NCBI RefSeq assembly: GCF_000346485.2
Contig: NZ_KQ976354.1
Location: forward strand, 9,039,333 to 9,103,332
Origin: Scytonema hofmannii PCC 7110
GTDB lineage: Bacteria > Cyanobacteriota > Cyanobacteriia > Cyanobacteriales > Nostocaceae
DNA: 64,000 nt
Reading direction: 5' to 3'
The notes below the pieces were generated by a model. It saw only the letters and a program-made list of their open reading frames with translations. It searched no databases and was not told the origin of the DNA. Numbering within the stretch: the stretch's first letter is position 1; the number at the start of each line of letters is the position of its first letter. Of this stretch, positions 56,045 through 64,000 are shown one piece after another. The position numbers were made by a program, and so were the translations under genes.

Positions 56045-56374
56045 TTAGGCTGTTTTTTGTGTAAAGTATTTCCAGAGTTGGCGTAGACCAAACCAGTTCT
56101 CGAAAGACCATGATAGTGAGACCAGGATGGTGATACCGGGATACTTAACAAAAGCGGGATGATTTTTCTCAAAAACCGCATGCCCACCCAAAGCAAAAAC
56201 TTGAGTAAGCACCAGACAAACAATTGTCAGTCGCCAATCGTAGAACAAAAAGACGACTGCTGCAATTGCCAGCAGGTTTGTTAAGTGATGCAAAAACTGG
56301 TTAATGGGATGTTGATGACTTGCAACAAAGTGGGCTTTTGCCTCGTGGAAATAATTCAAATTTTTTTTCCTCAC
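56045..56374 (-). CDS. DUF962 / Mpo1-like membrane protein
   Basis: GTG at 56374, 2 bp after the stop of the hydroxylase gene, gives a 109-aa protein. A longer frame from 56479 would overlap the hydroxylase out of frame and is rejected. The N-terminal NYFHEAKAHFVASHQHPINQFLHHL and the later GGHAVFEKNHPAFVKYP match the DUF962 pattern (His-rich ligand and HxxFEKNxPA), with about three helices. Mpo1-like proteins are 2-hydroxy-fatty-acid dioxygenases in yeast. Next to a fatty-acid-hydroxylase-type gene this makes lipid alpha-oxidation chemistry a reasonable guess. Confidence 0.78.
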   Translation of the reverse strand: MRKKNLNYFHEAKAHFVASHQHPINQFLHHLTNLLAIAAVVFLFYDWRLTIVCLVLTQVFALGGHAVFEKNHPAFVKYPGITILVSLSWSFENWFGLRQLWKYFTQKTA

Positions 56375-56376
56375 TG

Positions 56377-56904
56377 TTACCACCAGCGCATCTGTAAATA
56401 ACCCCGTTCTGGTTGGTTGAGTTCTTCTGCTGTCAACCATTCCACTCTTTTGTAAGTCCCAAAAATATGGTCCCACCAATCCACTGCTAGACCAAAGTTA
56501 TGATGCCACATACCATATTTATGATGTACGTAATGCACTGGCATCTTCATCCAGAAGCACTTAGTTGGGTTTTCATGTTGGAGTTGATGGGCATAAGCTG
56601 AAAATGCAGCATAAACGAGCGCGCCCAAAAACCAACCGATTCCAGCTTGCCAAGAGTGGAAAAACATCAAAAACATCACCACAGCGCTGCCTTTGATATA
56701 GTCCCGAAACTCCCACACAACTCCTTGTCCTTCATTACGGCGATGGTGATCGCGATGACGTTCGCCGAACCGAGGCGAGACGTGCATCAATCGATGTATC
56801 CAATATTCAACCAAACTTGCTAAGACAAATGCCATGACAAAACAAGCGATTCCCACCCCCAGGTCGAAGGCTGGGCTTGTAGAAAGCTTCTCCAACTCGG
56901 TCAT
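56377..56904 (-). CDS. Fatty-acid/sterol hydroxylase-superfamily enzyme
   Basis: The ATG at 56904 (MTELEKLST) gives 175 residues. The di-iron histidine boxes are present as HRLMH, HRDHH and HYVHHKYGMWHH in a protein with about four helices, diagnostic of the FA hydroxylase superfamily (carotenoid, sterol and fatty-acid hydroxylases). The longer frame upstream is not family-like. It is the first gene of a tight group with DUF962, amidohydrolase and Rieske oxygenase, all pointing to oxidative tailoring of a lipid-like compound. Confidence 0.88.
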   Translation of the reverse strand: MTELEKLSTSPAFDLGVGIACFVMAFVLASLVEYWIHRLMHVSPRFGERHRDHHRRNEGQGVVWEFRDYIKGSAVVMFLMFFHSWQAGIGWFLGALVYAAFSAYAHQLQHENPTKCFWMKMPVHYVHHKYGMWHHNFGLAVDWWDHIFGTYKRVEWLTAEELNQPERGYLQMRWW

Positions 56905-57152
56905 CGACGTTCTTTCCTCACACTTTCTATTGCCTATTTTATAACCTGTGAGAAATTTTGCTGAATTTTTGTTTGCTGACGGTGTTACGCTGTACAACCT
57001 GGACAAACAGGGCATACGCGATAAATTTGGATGAGGGTATGGCACGAATGCGAGAGTGGTTGCTCAAAAATCATATTTGATGTCAATCCTCATTGGTAAG
57101 GATTTCAGGCATATTTACATTTTGTAATGTAATTCTGTTGATTTCCGCCTAG

Positions 57153-58106
57153 CTACTTATTGTCAGGTTCTCGATTGACCATTCGGTAGCGATCGTACCT
57201 TCTAATTGCCATAACCAAACTCAATTTCATCCGCGTAAAAGCTTCTACCAAACTACCTATTTCATCATTCGAGACTTTCTCAAACTCAACATCAAAATTA
57301 CCAATACTGACAGATTCTGTTACCCGAACAACTTGTTTAATAGGTTTCACAACATAACGTTTGAGCCAAAAGTTAGCTATATATATCGCACTGGCAAAAA
57401 TCAGAGTGACAATTCCCATAACTAAAACTAGAGACTGCCGAGCTTTTTGCAAAACTTCACTGGCTGGAATCGAAACAATTTGAGCACCATTTACCATATT
57501 TAATTTCCAACCAAATCCATGGCGATCGCCATACACATCAATCATAGTTTTAGGAGCAACATCAGGTGTGCTGTGACACCTCAAGCAACTAGATTCAGTT
57601 ATAGATATAGGGAGAGCAATGTAAAAAAAGTTTTTTCCCAAAAGAGAACGAAATCCTGACAAGTTTTTGAGATTTTTATTTTTTTGAAATTTTTTAACAA
57701 TTGTTGTTTCCAAATTATCAGCTTTATCTCGAATATTTGTAGGATTCAGCATTGCTTCCTTATAAATAAAGTCTTTGAATTTCTCATTTTTCTTTTGTAA
57801 ATCTTCCAAGACTTTTCGTGAAGAATAAGCTGGAATAGCCTGCTGTAAAAACTCATTATTGTCTAAACGAGTTTGTAATTGAGGAACAACTTCATTAGTC
57901 GTATAAGAGCGGACAGAGTTTATAGTCTGAAGCAGTAACCATGCACTTGAGCTAATTTCATCTTGAGTTTTGTAATTTAGAACACTAGCTAAAGCTATTC
58001 CACTTAGGGCAATTCCTTCAATAAATATAAGGAGCAGGAGCACAGTCAGTTTTTTAGCTAAAGTTAAATTATTAAAAATTAATAAGATTCTTCTTAGAAT
58101 ATACAT
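57153..58106 (-). CDS. DUF3365-HAMP membrane sensor (heme-type)
   Basis: The 317-aa protein has an N-terminal helix (about residues 15-40), an extracytoplasmic DUF3365 domain with the c-type heme motif CLRCH (about residue 178), a second helix (about 232-252) and a HAMP domain (VVKPIKQVVRV to NDEIGSLVEAF). There is no kinase or cyclase output domain, so it may pair with a separate protein or act as a Tll0287-type cytochrome sensor. It is alone on its strand here. Confidence 0.82.
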   Translation of the reverse strand: MYILRRILLIFNNLTLAKKLTVLLLLIFIEGIALSGIALASVLNYKTQDEISSSAWLLLQTINSVRSYTTNEVVPQLQTRLDNNEFLQQAIPAYSSRKVLEDLQKKNEKFKDFIYKEAMLNPTNIRDKADNLETTIVKKFQKNKNLKNLSGFRSLLGKNFFYIALPISITESSCLRCHSTPDVAPKTMIDVYGDRHGFGWKLNMVNGAQIVSIPASEVLQKARQSLVLVMGIVTLIFASAIYIANFWLKRYVVKPIKQVVRVTESVSIGNFDVEFEKVSNDEIGSLVEAFTRMKLSLVMAIRRYDRYRMVNREPDNK

Positions 58107-58247
58107 AGAAGTTATTTGTCATTGGTCATTGGTCATTTGTCAAAAGAAATATAAGTAGCTATCATGAACTGCGTATACCAGAACGTAGAAAAATGGGCAA
58201 GGGTAAGGGACAATAGGCAATAACCCACAAAAATTGCATGAAAATTT

Positions 58248-58296
58248 TCTTACCCCTACTCCCTACTCCCTACTCCCTACTCCCTACTCCCTATTT
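58248..58296. repeat. Heptanucleotide tract (CTACTCC)n
   Basis: About six copies of CCCTACT/CTCCCTA lie just after the stop of the MFS gene on the opposite strand. Confidence 0.85.
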
Positions 58297-59538
58297 TCAA
58301 CCTATGTAATGCTCACCTTTTCTGACAAACTCAGGTTTTTGTGTTGTTCTTACCAGGAAAGAATTCAGCACTATGAATGTGATAATGGCAAAAATAGCGC
58401 TAGCATATAAGGCTCCTTGAATTCCGACAAATCCAAAGGCAATGCCTACTAAAGCAGGACCAAGCGCCCTTCCCAAAGATTGGAAAGTAACATTCATAGC
58501 CATAAACCCAGCACGATTGTCCTCTGGCGCAAGGCGTGCAAATACTGTTTGGATAGATGGTAGCCCAATACCAAAACCCGCACCAAATATTAGAACAGGG
58601 ATAAACAGCAGCCACACATTGCTCATTAAAGGAGCAATCAATAGCGCTAAAGCACAAATCACGAAAGAGATTTTGATAAGTGTGACTTCAGAGAACTTCT
58701 GAGCAAACCATCCTAATTGAGAAGCAAATAAAGCAAGAGTCAGTTCCATACTAGCAAGAAGCATACCAATGACTGCACCAGATGCACCGAGAGTATTTGC
58801 TGCTAGAAGTGGGATACAAATAAAACAAGAACCAACTTCCAAGATGAATAAAGAAAGTACCGCAAACAATAGCGCCAATACAGAACGATTGTTAATGCTC
58901 TTCCAAGTACTTCTTACATAAGCTTTGAGATTGAAATCTTCAACAGACCTTTGGCTTTGAGATTTTGGTAGTTTTAGCTTTGTCAACGCTAACAACGCAA
59001 TTGGAAGAGCAAGAAGTGAGAGTAAAAATGGATATTGCCAACTTAGTTGTGCTAATGCACCACCAACGAGAGGATAAACTGTTGCACTAATGCCAATCAT
59101 GCTGGCGTTAAATGCCATAGCTGCAGTCAGCATCTTCCCGGAGTAAATATCAGCAACTACAGTGAGAGATAAAGACTCCAAACTGGCTGCACCAACGCCT
59201 TGCAAAAATCTCCACTCTAATAGACTGCGAAAATCGCGTGCAAAAGCACTTAAAATTCCGCCAAGTGCAAACAGCAGTAAAGAAGGAATGAGAATTTTCT
59301 TTCTGCCAATACGGTCAGCCAAAACCCCGAATATTGGAGTTCCAATTGCAATTGGTATCAAAAAGCTTGCCATAACCAATCCAATTTGTTCATTTGGAAC
59401 TTTAAAAGCTTCCCCAATGGCTGGTAGTGCTGGGTTGATAGCCATCACACCCATAACTGATATCAGTGTTATACTGATGATAATATAAAGATTGTTATCT
59501 TTGTAGATGGGATTTGATTTATCTTGTTGAAATTTCAT
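58297..59538 (-). CDS. MFS transporter
   Basis: The 413-aa protein has twelve predicted helices, the A-like loop GVLADRIGRKKIL between helices 2 and 3 and the paired LQGVGAASLESL motif. It is a drug/metabolite-type exporter of the 12-TMS DHA1-like group. It is a paralog of the MFS-FHA protein encoded 296 bp upstream on the same strand. Substrate unknown. Confidence 0.92.
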   Translation of the reverse strand: MKFQQDKSNPIYKDNNLYIIISITLISVMGVMAINPALPAIGEAFKVPNEQIGLVMASFLIPIAIGTPIFGVLADRIGRKKILIPSLLLFALGGILSAFARDFRSLLEWRFLQGVGAASLESLSLTVVADIYSGKMLTAAMAFNASMIGISATVYPLVGGALAQLSWQYPFLLSLLALPIALLALTKLKLPKSQSQRSVEDFNLKAYVRSTWKSINNRSVLALLFAVLSLFILEVGSCFICIPLLAANTLGASGAVIGMLLASMELTLALFASQLGWFAQKFSEVTLIKISFVICALALLIAPLMSNVWLLFIPVLIFGAGFGIGLPSIQTVFARLAPEDNRAGFMAMNVTFQSLGRALGPALVGIAFGFVGIQGALYASAIFAIITFIVLNSFLVRTTQKPEFVRKGEHYIG

Positions 59539-59705
59539 AATGGTTAGTGGTTATTTGTTAGTGCTTTTAAGTGAATGTTATCTATATTTAACTACCATCT
59601 AGAATTGAGGCATTTTCGGAAACAAAGTAGCTCTATTGCTTGAGTACAGACTTTTTCTGACCTTTTCTGTCTTTTGATGACTCTTGTATCAAATTACTTT
59701 CTACA

Positions 59706-59738
59706 AGATTCCCGACTTCTTCAAGAAGTCGGGAATCT
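59706..59738. repeat. Palindrome AGATTCCCGACTTCTT..AAGTCGGGAATCT
   Basis: A near copy of the palindrome at 18141-18173, in the 296-bp gap between the two MFS genes. The same gap also holds CTAACCA copies at about 59795-59833. Confidence 0.7.
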
Positions 59739-59834
59739 ACTAGAAATCTATACAGTGTGAAGAATGTTAATTATTCATTGTTAGTCTGACATTAGTAATT
59801 ACCAACTAACCACTAACCACTAACCACTAACAAA

Positions 59835-61478
59835 TTAAGCAATTTGAAATCTAAAAGAAACTGCATCTCGTCTACCGATGCTGAAGGTCAAACCGGGCTT
59901 TAACTTATACCAAATTCCAGGTAATAGAGGATATCTGTTAATATAAGTTCCATTAGAACTACCCATATCCTGAATGTAGTACTCTCCCCCCTCAAACTTA
60001 ATTTCCGCATGAATCCGAGAAACAATATCAGAATTGGGTAATGTAGACAAATCGATATCAGGAAAACTGCGTTTGTTGGGTTTTCCTATCCGAATAAGAG
60101 AAAATGTTTCCGGTAATTCAATAACTTTATTGCTTTGAACATGGAATAATCTGGCAACAGGTTTTTCTGCAACTGTAGGAACTTCAACAAAGCTTTCTTC
60201 AAGACTGACTTGTTCTGCATTAACAAAGCTGAGAGCAACTGTAGGACTGTCTGGATAGAGGCTGGGACTTGGTTTTTTAGTTGTTAAAAGAACATTGAAA
60301 ATGACTAATGCGATTAATGAAATAAAAGCACTAGTTGCAAAGACCGCTCGCGTTCCCAAAATCATATCAACAATGCTTCCAAGCAAAGGACCGAGTGTTT
60401 GTCCCCAGGATTGAACTGTTGAATTTACTGCCATAAAACCGGCTCGTGATTCCTGTGCAGCAAGCCCTGCTAACAACGCTTGCGTGGATGGAAACGAAAG
60501 ACCTTGGGCTGCACCAATTAAAACAATCGGGATAAATAGTAGCCAAACGTTATGAACAAAGGGAATAATGAGGAATGCTATGGCAGCAAGAATAAAAGAA
60601 AACTTGATCAGCTTAATTTCGGAAAATTTCTGTGTAAGTCGTCCTAGTTGAGAAGCAACAACAGCAACAGCAATCGATATAGCAGCCAGTAGAAAACCAT
60701 TAAAAGCTTCAGAAGCACCTAACTCATTTCCTGCCAAAAGTGGAATGTAGGTTAAGCAAGCTCCTACTTGCAGCATGAATTGTACCATCACTGCAAACAT
60801 CAGACCCAAAACCTGGCGGTTGTTAATGCTACTCCAGGTATTTTGGAGATAAGGTTTTAGTCGAAAATTTTGGGCGTTAGTTTGTTGCTTTGGTAGCTTG
60901 AGCGTGAATAACACCAACAGCGCAATCGGAATGGCAAGCAACGATACTATAAATGGATACCGCCAGCTAAAACCAGCTAAGATTCCACCAATCAGAGGAA
61001 AAAGTGCAGAACTAATGCCGATCAATCCAGCATTAAATGCCATAACAGTGCCTAACTGTCTTCCTCTGTAGAGATCGCCAATTATGGTCAGTTGTAAAGA
61101 TTCTAAGCTCGCCGTACCAATACCTTGTAAAAGTCTCCATTCTAAAAGGCTGCGAAAGCTTTGGGCAAAACCACTTAAAGTTCCGCCAAGAGCAAACACT
61201 AGCAAAGAAGGTACTAAGATTTGCTTTCTACCAAAAGTATCAGCTAAAATTCCAAATATTGGAGTTACAATGGCACCAGGAAATTGAAAAAGTGTTGCCA
61301 CCAATGATACCTGTTCGCTTGAAACACTGAAAACTTTTGATATGGTTGGCAGTGCTGGATTAAAAACTGTCCCCCCTAGAATGGCGATAAGTGTTATGGC
61401 ATTAATAATGTAAAAATTTTTATCCTGGTGTATGTTAGTAGCAGGTCTATGTTTGGTTGAACTGGTAGAAGAACTCAT
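59835..61478 (-). CDS. MFS transporter fused to a C-terminal FHA domain
   Basis: The 547-aa protein has twelve helices in its first 410 residues, with GILADTFGRKQIL and LQGIGTASLESL matching the neighbouring MFS. A linker of about 40 residues follows, then a forkhead-associated domain (about 445-547) with the phosphothreonine-site pattern RIGKPN, SRIHAEI and SSNGTYINRYPL. FHA domains bind phospho-threonine, so the transporter is likely regulated by, or tethered to, a Ser/Thr-phosphorylated partner. The fusion is continuous in frame with no stop and no sign of being an artefact. Confidence 0.9.
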   Translation of the reverse strand: MSSSTSSTKHRPATNIHQDKNFYIINAITLIAILGGTVFNPALPTISKVFSVSSEQVSLVATLFQFPGAIVTPIFGILADTFGRKQILVPSLLVFALGGTLSGFAQSFRSLLEWRLLQGIGTASLESLQLTIIGDLYRGRQLGTVMAFNAGLIGISSALFPLIGGILAGFSWRYPFIVSLLAIPIALLVLFTLKLPKQQTNAQNFRLKPYLQNTWSSINNRQVLGLMFAVMVQFMLQVGACLTYIPLLAGNELGASEAFNGFLLAAISIAVAVVASQLGRLTQKFSEIKLIKFSFILAAIAFLIIPFVHNVWLLFIPIVLIGAAQGLSFPSTQALLAGLAAQESRAGFMAVNSTVQSWGQTLGPLLGSIVDMILGTRAVFATSAFISLIALVIFNVLLTTKKPSPSLYPDSPTVALSFVNAEQVSLEESFVEVPTVAEKPVARLFHVQSNKVIELPETFSLIRIGKPNKRSFPDIDLSTLPNSDIVSRIHAEIKFEGGEYYIQDMGSSNGTYINRYPLLPGIWYKLKPGLTFSIGRRDAVSFRFQIA

Positions 61479-61695
61479 CTGTTTTCTTCCTTAATTTACG
61501 ATTATTTTCTGAATGATTTGAGTTTGCAGAGCTACAAAAAACAGTATTTTTACCAAGTCGCTTTCATCAAATTTGACAATTTGAATATGTTTATTATAAA
61601 GAATTAAGTTCCCATACACATCTAAAAAATGTCTTGAATTTTACATTCAAAAAATATGTATATTGAGTGTCAATATGGCTCACAGAAGGTGGAAC

Positions 61696-61729
61696 AGAAA
61701 CCCGGTTTCAAGGGAGAAACCGGGTTTCT
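61696..61729. repeat. Hairpin AGAAACCCGGTTT..AAACCGGGTTTCT
   Basis: A perfect 13-bp stem with an 8-base loop lies between the P450 and MFS-FHA genes. No T-run follows, so it is more likely one of the dispersed GAAACCGGGTTT repeats than a terminator. Confidence 0.6.
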
Positions 61730-61764
61730 CGCAGCGCGAACAATTCTTAAAAATCTAAAATGGT

Positions 61765-63081
61765 CTAAACCACATCCCATTCCACGTAGAGTTGTGCGTA
61801 ACCACGGTTAAGCAATGCAGGGATATGAGTTGGTTGTTGGTTCGGACGAAGTCGGAGATTTGGTAGACGCGAAGACAATACTTCTAGAGCAATCCGTCCT
61901 TCCCGACGGGCTAAATGAGAGCCAGTACAGTGATGAACTCCATGACTAAATGCAAGATGGTTAACAGCTGTCTCTTTGAAACGTTCAATGTTGAAGCGAT
62001 CGCCATCAGGATACTGTTTTTCATCATGGTTGGCGGAACCATAGAGCACAAGGATGCGCGTGTCCTTAGGTAGTGTAACTCCAGCTAAGGAAACCTCTTG
62101 TGTGGTAAGGCGAATCATGGATGCAGCAGGAGTATCGTACCTCAGTACCTCTTCTAGAGCAATAGGAATCAGCGATGGCTCATCACTGAGGCTTTGCCAT
62201 AACTTAGGTTGTTCCAGTAAAAGTTTTAAAGCTTTCCCAATTAAATTAGCAGTCGTTTTATGTCCCGCTAAAATCATCTCACACAAAAGCAGCACAATCT
62301 CTGGCACACTGAGGTCACTAGTTAAAATCTCGCTAATCATGTCACCTTTAGGCGCAATTCGTCGTTCTTCGACTAGATCTGCCATAAAGAGCTGTAAAGC
62401 AACATAACTGTGAGCGCACTCAATTTGTCGTTCTGGCGTTAACACTGTAGAGAACAAAGCTGTAATTTCACTACCCCAATGCTTAACTTCTGCCATCTTC
62501 TCTAGTGGGACACCATACATATTGAAGATGACTTCAAGAGGTAAAGGATAAGCAAATTTTGATAAGATTTCTACCTGACCATCATTGATAAAATCGTCTA
62601 CTAACCTGTTAGCGATCGCACGAAGGTCGTCTTCCATCACGACCAGTTTCTCTGGAGCGAAAGCTTTCACAAAAGGAGCACGCAATCGCTTGTGTTGTTC
62701 GCCATCGCTCCCAATCAGAGAAACAACAGGAAATCCTTGGCGTAACACTTCAATTGTCTCAGGAGCAAATTCGCCAACGGACTGGAGACTTTGTGCAGAA
62801 GAAAACCGTACTGGATCTCTTAGTACAGTTAAGATATCTTCATAACGAGTGATAACGTAGGCATTTAATAATGAACTGAAAAATATTGGTTCTTCGTTTC
62901 TTGCACGCTTATAGAATGGATAAGGGTCATCAAGTAATGGGTTAACAAATGGTTGGAACTCTTTTCCGAGATGAGGACAAGTTTTTGACTGTTTTTCTAT
63001 ACTTTTGTCCTCACTAAAATTTTTATCTTGTTGTTGACCGATCGATTGATGCTGTTCTGGTAGATTATTAATGTTGTCCAT
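61765..63081 (-). CDS. Cytochrome P450
   Basis: The 438-aa protein has the I-helix oxygen-binding AGHKTT, the ExxR motif in LEEVLRY and the heme loop FSHGVHHCTGSHLARRE with the cysteine ligand. Like other bacterial class I P450s it is soluble and needs separate ferredoxin/reductase. The PHLGKEFQPFVNPLLDDPYPF N-terminal part and the length match CYP107/CYP109-like hydroxylases. It neighbours an exporter and a VOC gene. Confidence 0.93.
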   Translation of the reverse strand: MDNINNLPEQHQSIGQQQDKNFSEDKSIEKQSKTCPHLGKEFQPFVNPLLDDPYPFYKRARNEEPIFFSSLLNAYVITRYEDILTVLRDPVRFSSAQSLQSVGEFAPETIEVLRQGFPVVSLIGSDGEQHKRLRAPFVKAFAPEKLVVMEDDLRAIANRLVDDFINDGQVEILSKFAYPLPLEVIFNMYGVPLEKMAEVKHWGSEITALFSTVLTPERQIECAHSYVALQLFMADLVEERRIAPKGDMISEILTSDLSVPEIVLLLCEMILAGHKTTANLIGKALKLLLEQPKLWQSLSDEPSLIPIALEEVLRYDTPAASMIRLTTQEVSLAGVTLPKDTRILVLYGSANHDEKQYPDGDRFNIERFKETAVNHLAFSHGVHHCTGSHLARREGRIALEVLSSRLPNLRLRPNQQPTHIPALLNRGYAQLYVEWDVV

Positions 63082-63516
63082 TTTTCCAAACTCTTAAATT
63101 TACAAAAAATCTCAAAATAAATACTGCCACAAACGATGGAGCAACTTTTTGCATCATCTATATCTAATTACAATTAAGACTAAGGCTGTTTCGCAAACAA
63201 ATTCCCTCTAGGACTAGGGTTCAGACTTTTTATGACTTTTTCTGTCTTTTGATGACCGAACTAGGGAATTTCCAGGAAATAAATTATGCCATATTGTGGG
63301 ACGGGCGTCCCCACCCATCTTCTCTGAGTGGCGGGCGTCTTCTCTGAGTGGCGGGCGTCTTCTCTGAGTGGCGGGCGAGGACGCCCGCACCACAAGAAAT
63401 TTTGGGGGGCAAAAAACCCAATTTCTCTCTACAGTCAAGCTTGATATCTCGTAGGCTCAACTCGAAGAAACCGGGTTTTTGGGACTAATGTACTAATTCT
63501 CTAGCTTTCCTCATTC
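63082..63516. repeat. Repeat-rich intergenic region between VOC and P450 genes
   Basis: The GGGCGTCTTCTCTGAGTGGC unit of 20 bp is repeated about three times (63313-63383) between the palindromic arms GACGGGCGTCC and GGACGCCCG. AAACCGGGTTTTTGGG follows at about 63468. No gene is supported; the frame 63214-63438 runs through the repeat. Confidence 0.7.
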
Positions 63517-63888
63517 TTACTCCTGATAGTAAATAGAGAAAGGGTTACCTTCTGGGTCAAAACCATCTGCTACTTTTAAACCAGGTCTGCGGGAACGAAT
63601 TTCAGTTAATTTTGCACCACGCTCAGTCAACATCTTGTGAGCAGTTTCCATGTCATTAACGCTAAATGCAAGCTTTGGTCGATCCTGACCGAGTTGCTTA
63701 TCTTTGTCTAAATGGAGTACTAGACTGCATTCTCCTGTTGCAAACTCCACCCAGATGACATTGTCGTAGTTATCTACATTAGTCGGGTCTATAACTGTCA
63801 AATTCAGTACATCACGGTAAAAGCATGCTTGGGTATTCATATCTCTTACATAGATGATAGCTTTTGTCAAGCCTTTTATAATACTCAT
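63517..63888 (-). CDS. VOC-superfamily (glyoxalase/bleomycin-resistance-like) protein
   Basis: The ATG at 63888 (MSIIKGLTKAIIYVRDMN) gives 123 residues in the beta-alpha-beta-beta-beta fold: FYRDVLNLTV, FATGECSLVLHLD, LAFSVNDMETAHKMLTERG and DPEGNPFSIYY are the expected blocks. VOC proteins are dioxygenases, isomerases or binding proteins. The longer frame upstream overlaps the preceding P450 gene and is rejected. It lies directly after a P450 gene, probably in its operon. Confidence 0.88.
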   Translation of the reverse strand: MSIIKGLTKAIIYVRDMNTQACFYRDVLNLTVIDPTNVDNYDNVIWVEFATGECSLVLHLDKDKQLGQDRPKLAFSVNDMETAHKMLTERGAKLTEIRSRRPGLKVADGFDPEGNPFSIYYQE

Positions 63889-63913
63889 TTGATTAATTCC
63901 TTGGTTGTAAAAA

Positions 63914-64000
63914 CTAAAAATTACGGTTATCCCATTCCACTTCAAGACGTGTAAAACCACGGAGTATCATTGTTGGCACGTGGGTGAATTTTTGGTTTGG
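63914..64000 (-). CDS. C-terminus of a second cytochrome P450 (partial)
   Basis: The 28 codons before the stop read PNQKFTHVPTMILRGFTRLEVEW, which matches the end of the first P450 (PNQQPTHIPALLNRGYAQLYVEW). The heme loop and the remainder lie outside the window. Two paralogous P450 genes therefore flank the VOC gene. Confidence 0.8.
   Translation of the reverse strand, partial: PNQKFTHVPTMILRGFTRLEVEWDNRNF

Noticed and set aside
61696-61729. Intrinsic terminator after the P450 gene
   Set aside because: A perfect hairpin but no T-run, and the same palindrome is dispersed; kept only as a repeat.

Overview
The window is chromosomal DNA from a filamentous, probably heterocyst-forming (Nostocales-type) cyanobacterium. 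The evidence is the many GCGATCGC-type octamers, an SLH-OprB porin, families that are mainly cyanobacterial (DUF3370, DUF4112, a DevC-type permease, Uma2 nuclease, a long-tailed Hsp70), an ethylene-receptor-like histidine kinase, and abundant short palindromic and heptanucleotide repeats between genes. No rRNA, tRNA, CRISPR array or intact insertion sequence was recognised. The genus cannot be fixed from the sequence alone.

Layout. 0-2.2 kb: two adjacent AAA/STAND-like ATPases (minus), the first cut by the window edge. 3-8 kb: SLH-OprB porin, 5-formyl-THF cyclo-ligase, an Rpn-type nuclease, a chimeric scar holding a gutted dynamin-like GTPase pseudogene and a 428-bp second copy of the cyclo-ligase gene, then a Uma2 nuclease. 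8.1-18.1 kb: an eight-gene minus-strand operon (ketosynthase III, ATP-grasp ligase, Rieske oxygenase, cyclic-peptide-type ABC exporter, NAD epimerase, MBL hydrolase, adenylate-forming ligase, GNAT-like transferase) that looks like an uncharacterised biosynthetic and export pathway. 18-33 kb: mixed housekeeping and signalling genes, including a lone sugar permease, a sugar-phosphate transferase, a 1483-aa Hsp70 fusion, a Crp regulator, DUF2232 and CobT, a solute-binding lipoprotein, an ethylene-sensor-like kinase and a Nif3 protein.

33.9-38.8 kb: a 5-kb gene-free tandem array. Eight head-to-tail units of about 570 bp, preceded by one diverged unit, each carry a promoter-like sequence, a strongly folded segment of about 157 nt and an intrinsic terminator. 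This reads as a multicopy small-RNA locus and is the most striking feature of the window.

39-49 kb: alpha/beta hydrolase, DUF4112, coiled-coil protein, threonine synthase, membrane-anchored unknown, nucleoside hydrolase, PIN fragment, DUF3370 and a DevC permease. 49-57 kb: a minus-strand group (fatty-acid/sterol hydroxylase, DUF962, amidohydrolase, second Rieske oxygenase, B12-radical SAM, GNAT-like protein, SDR epimerase) that suggests lipid or terpenoid modification. 57-64 kb: a DUF3365-HAMP sensor, two paralogous MFS exporters (one fused to an FHA domain), a cytochrome P450, a VOC protein and the C-terminus of a second P450.

Repeats shape the window. Heptamer tracts and palindromic elements sit in most gaps, supply the ends of several genes, and have entered two reading frames without breaking them (the ABC exporter and CobT). 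Family assignments come from motifs read by eye; no database search was run.
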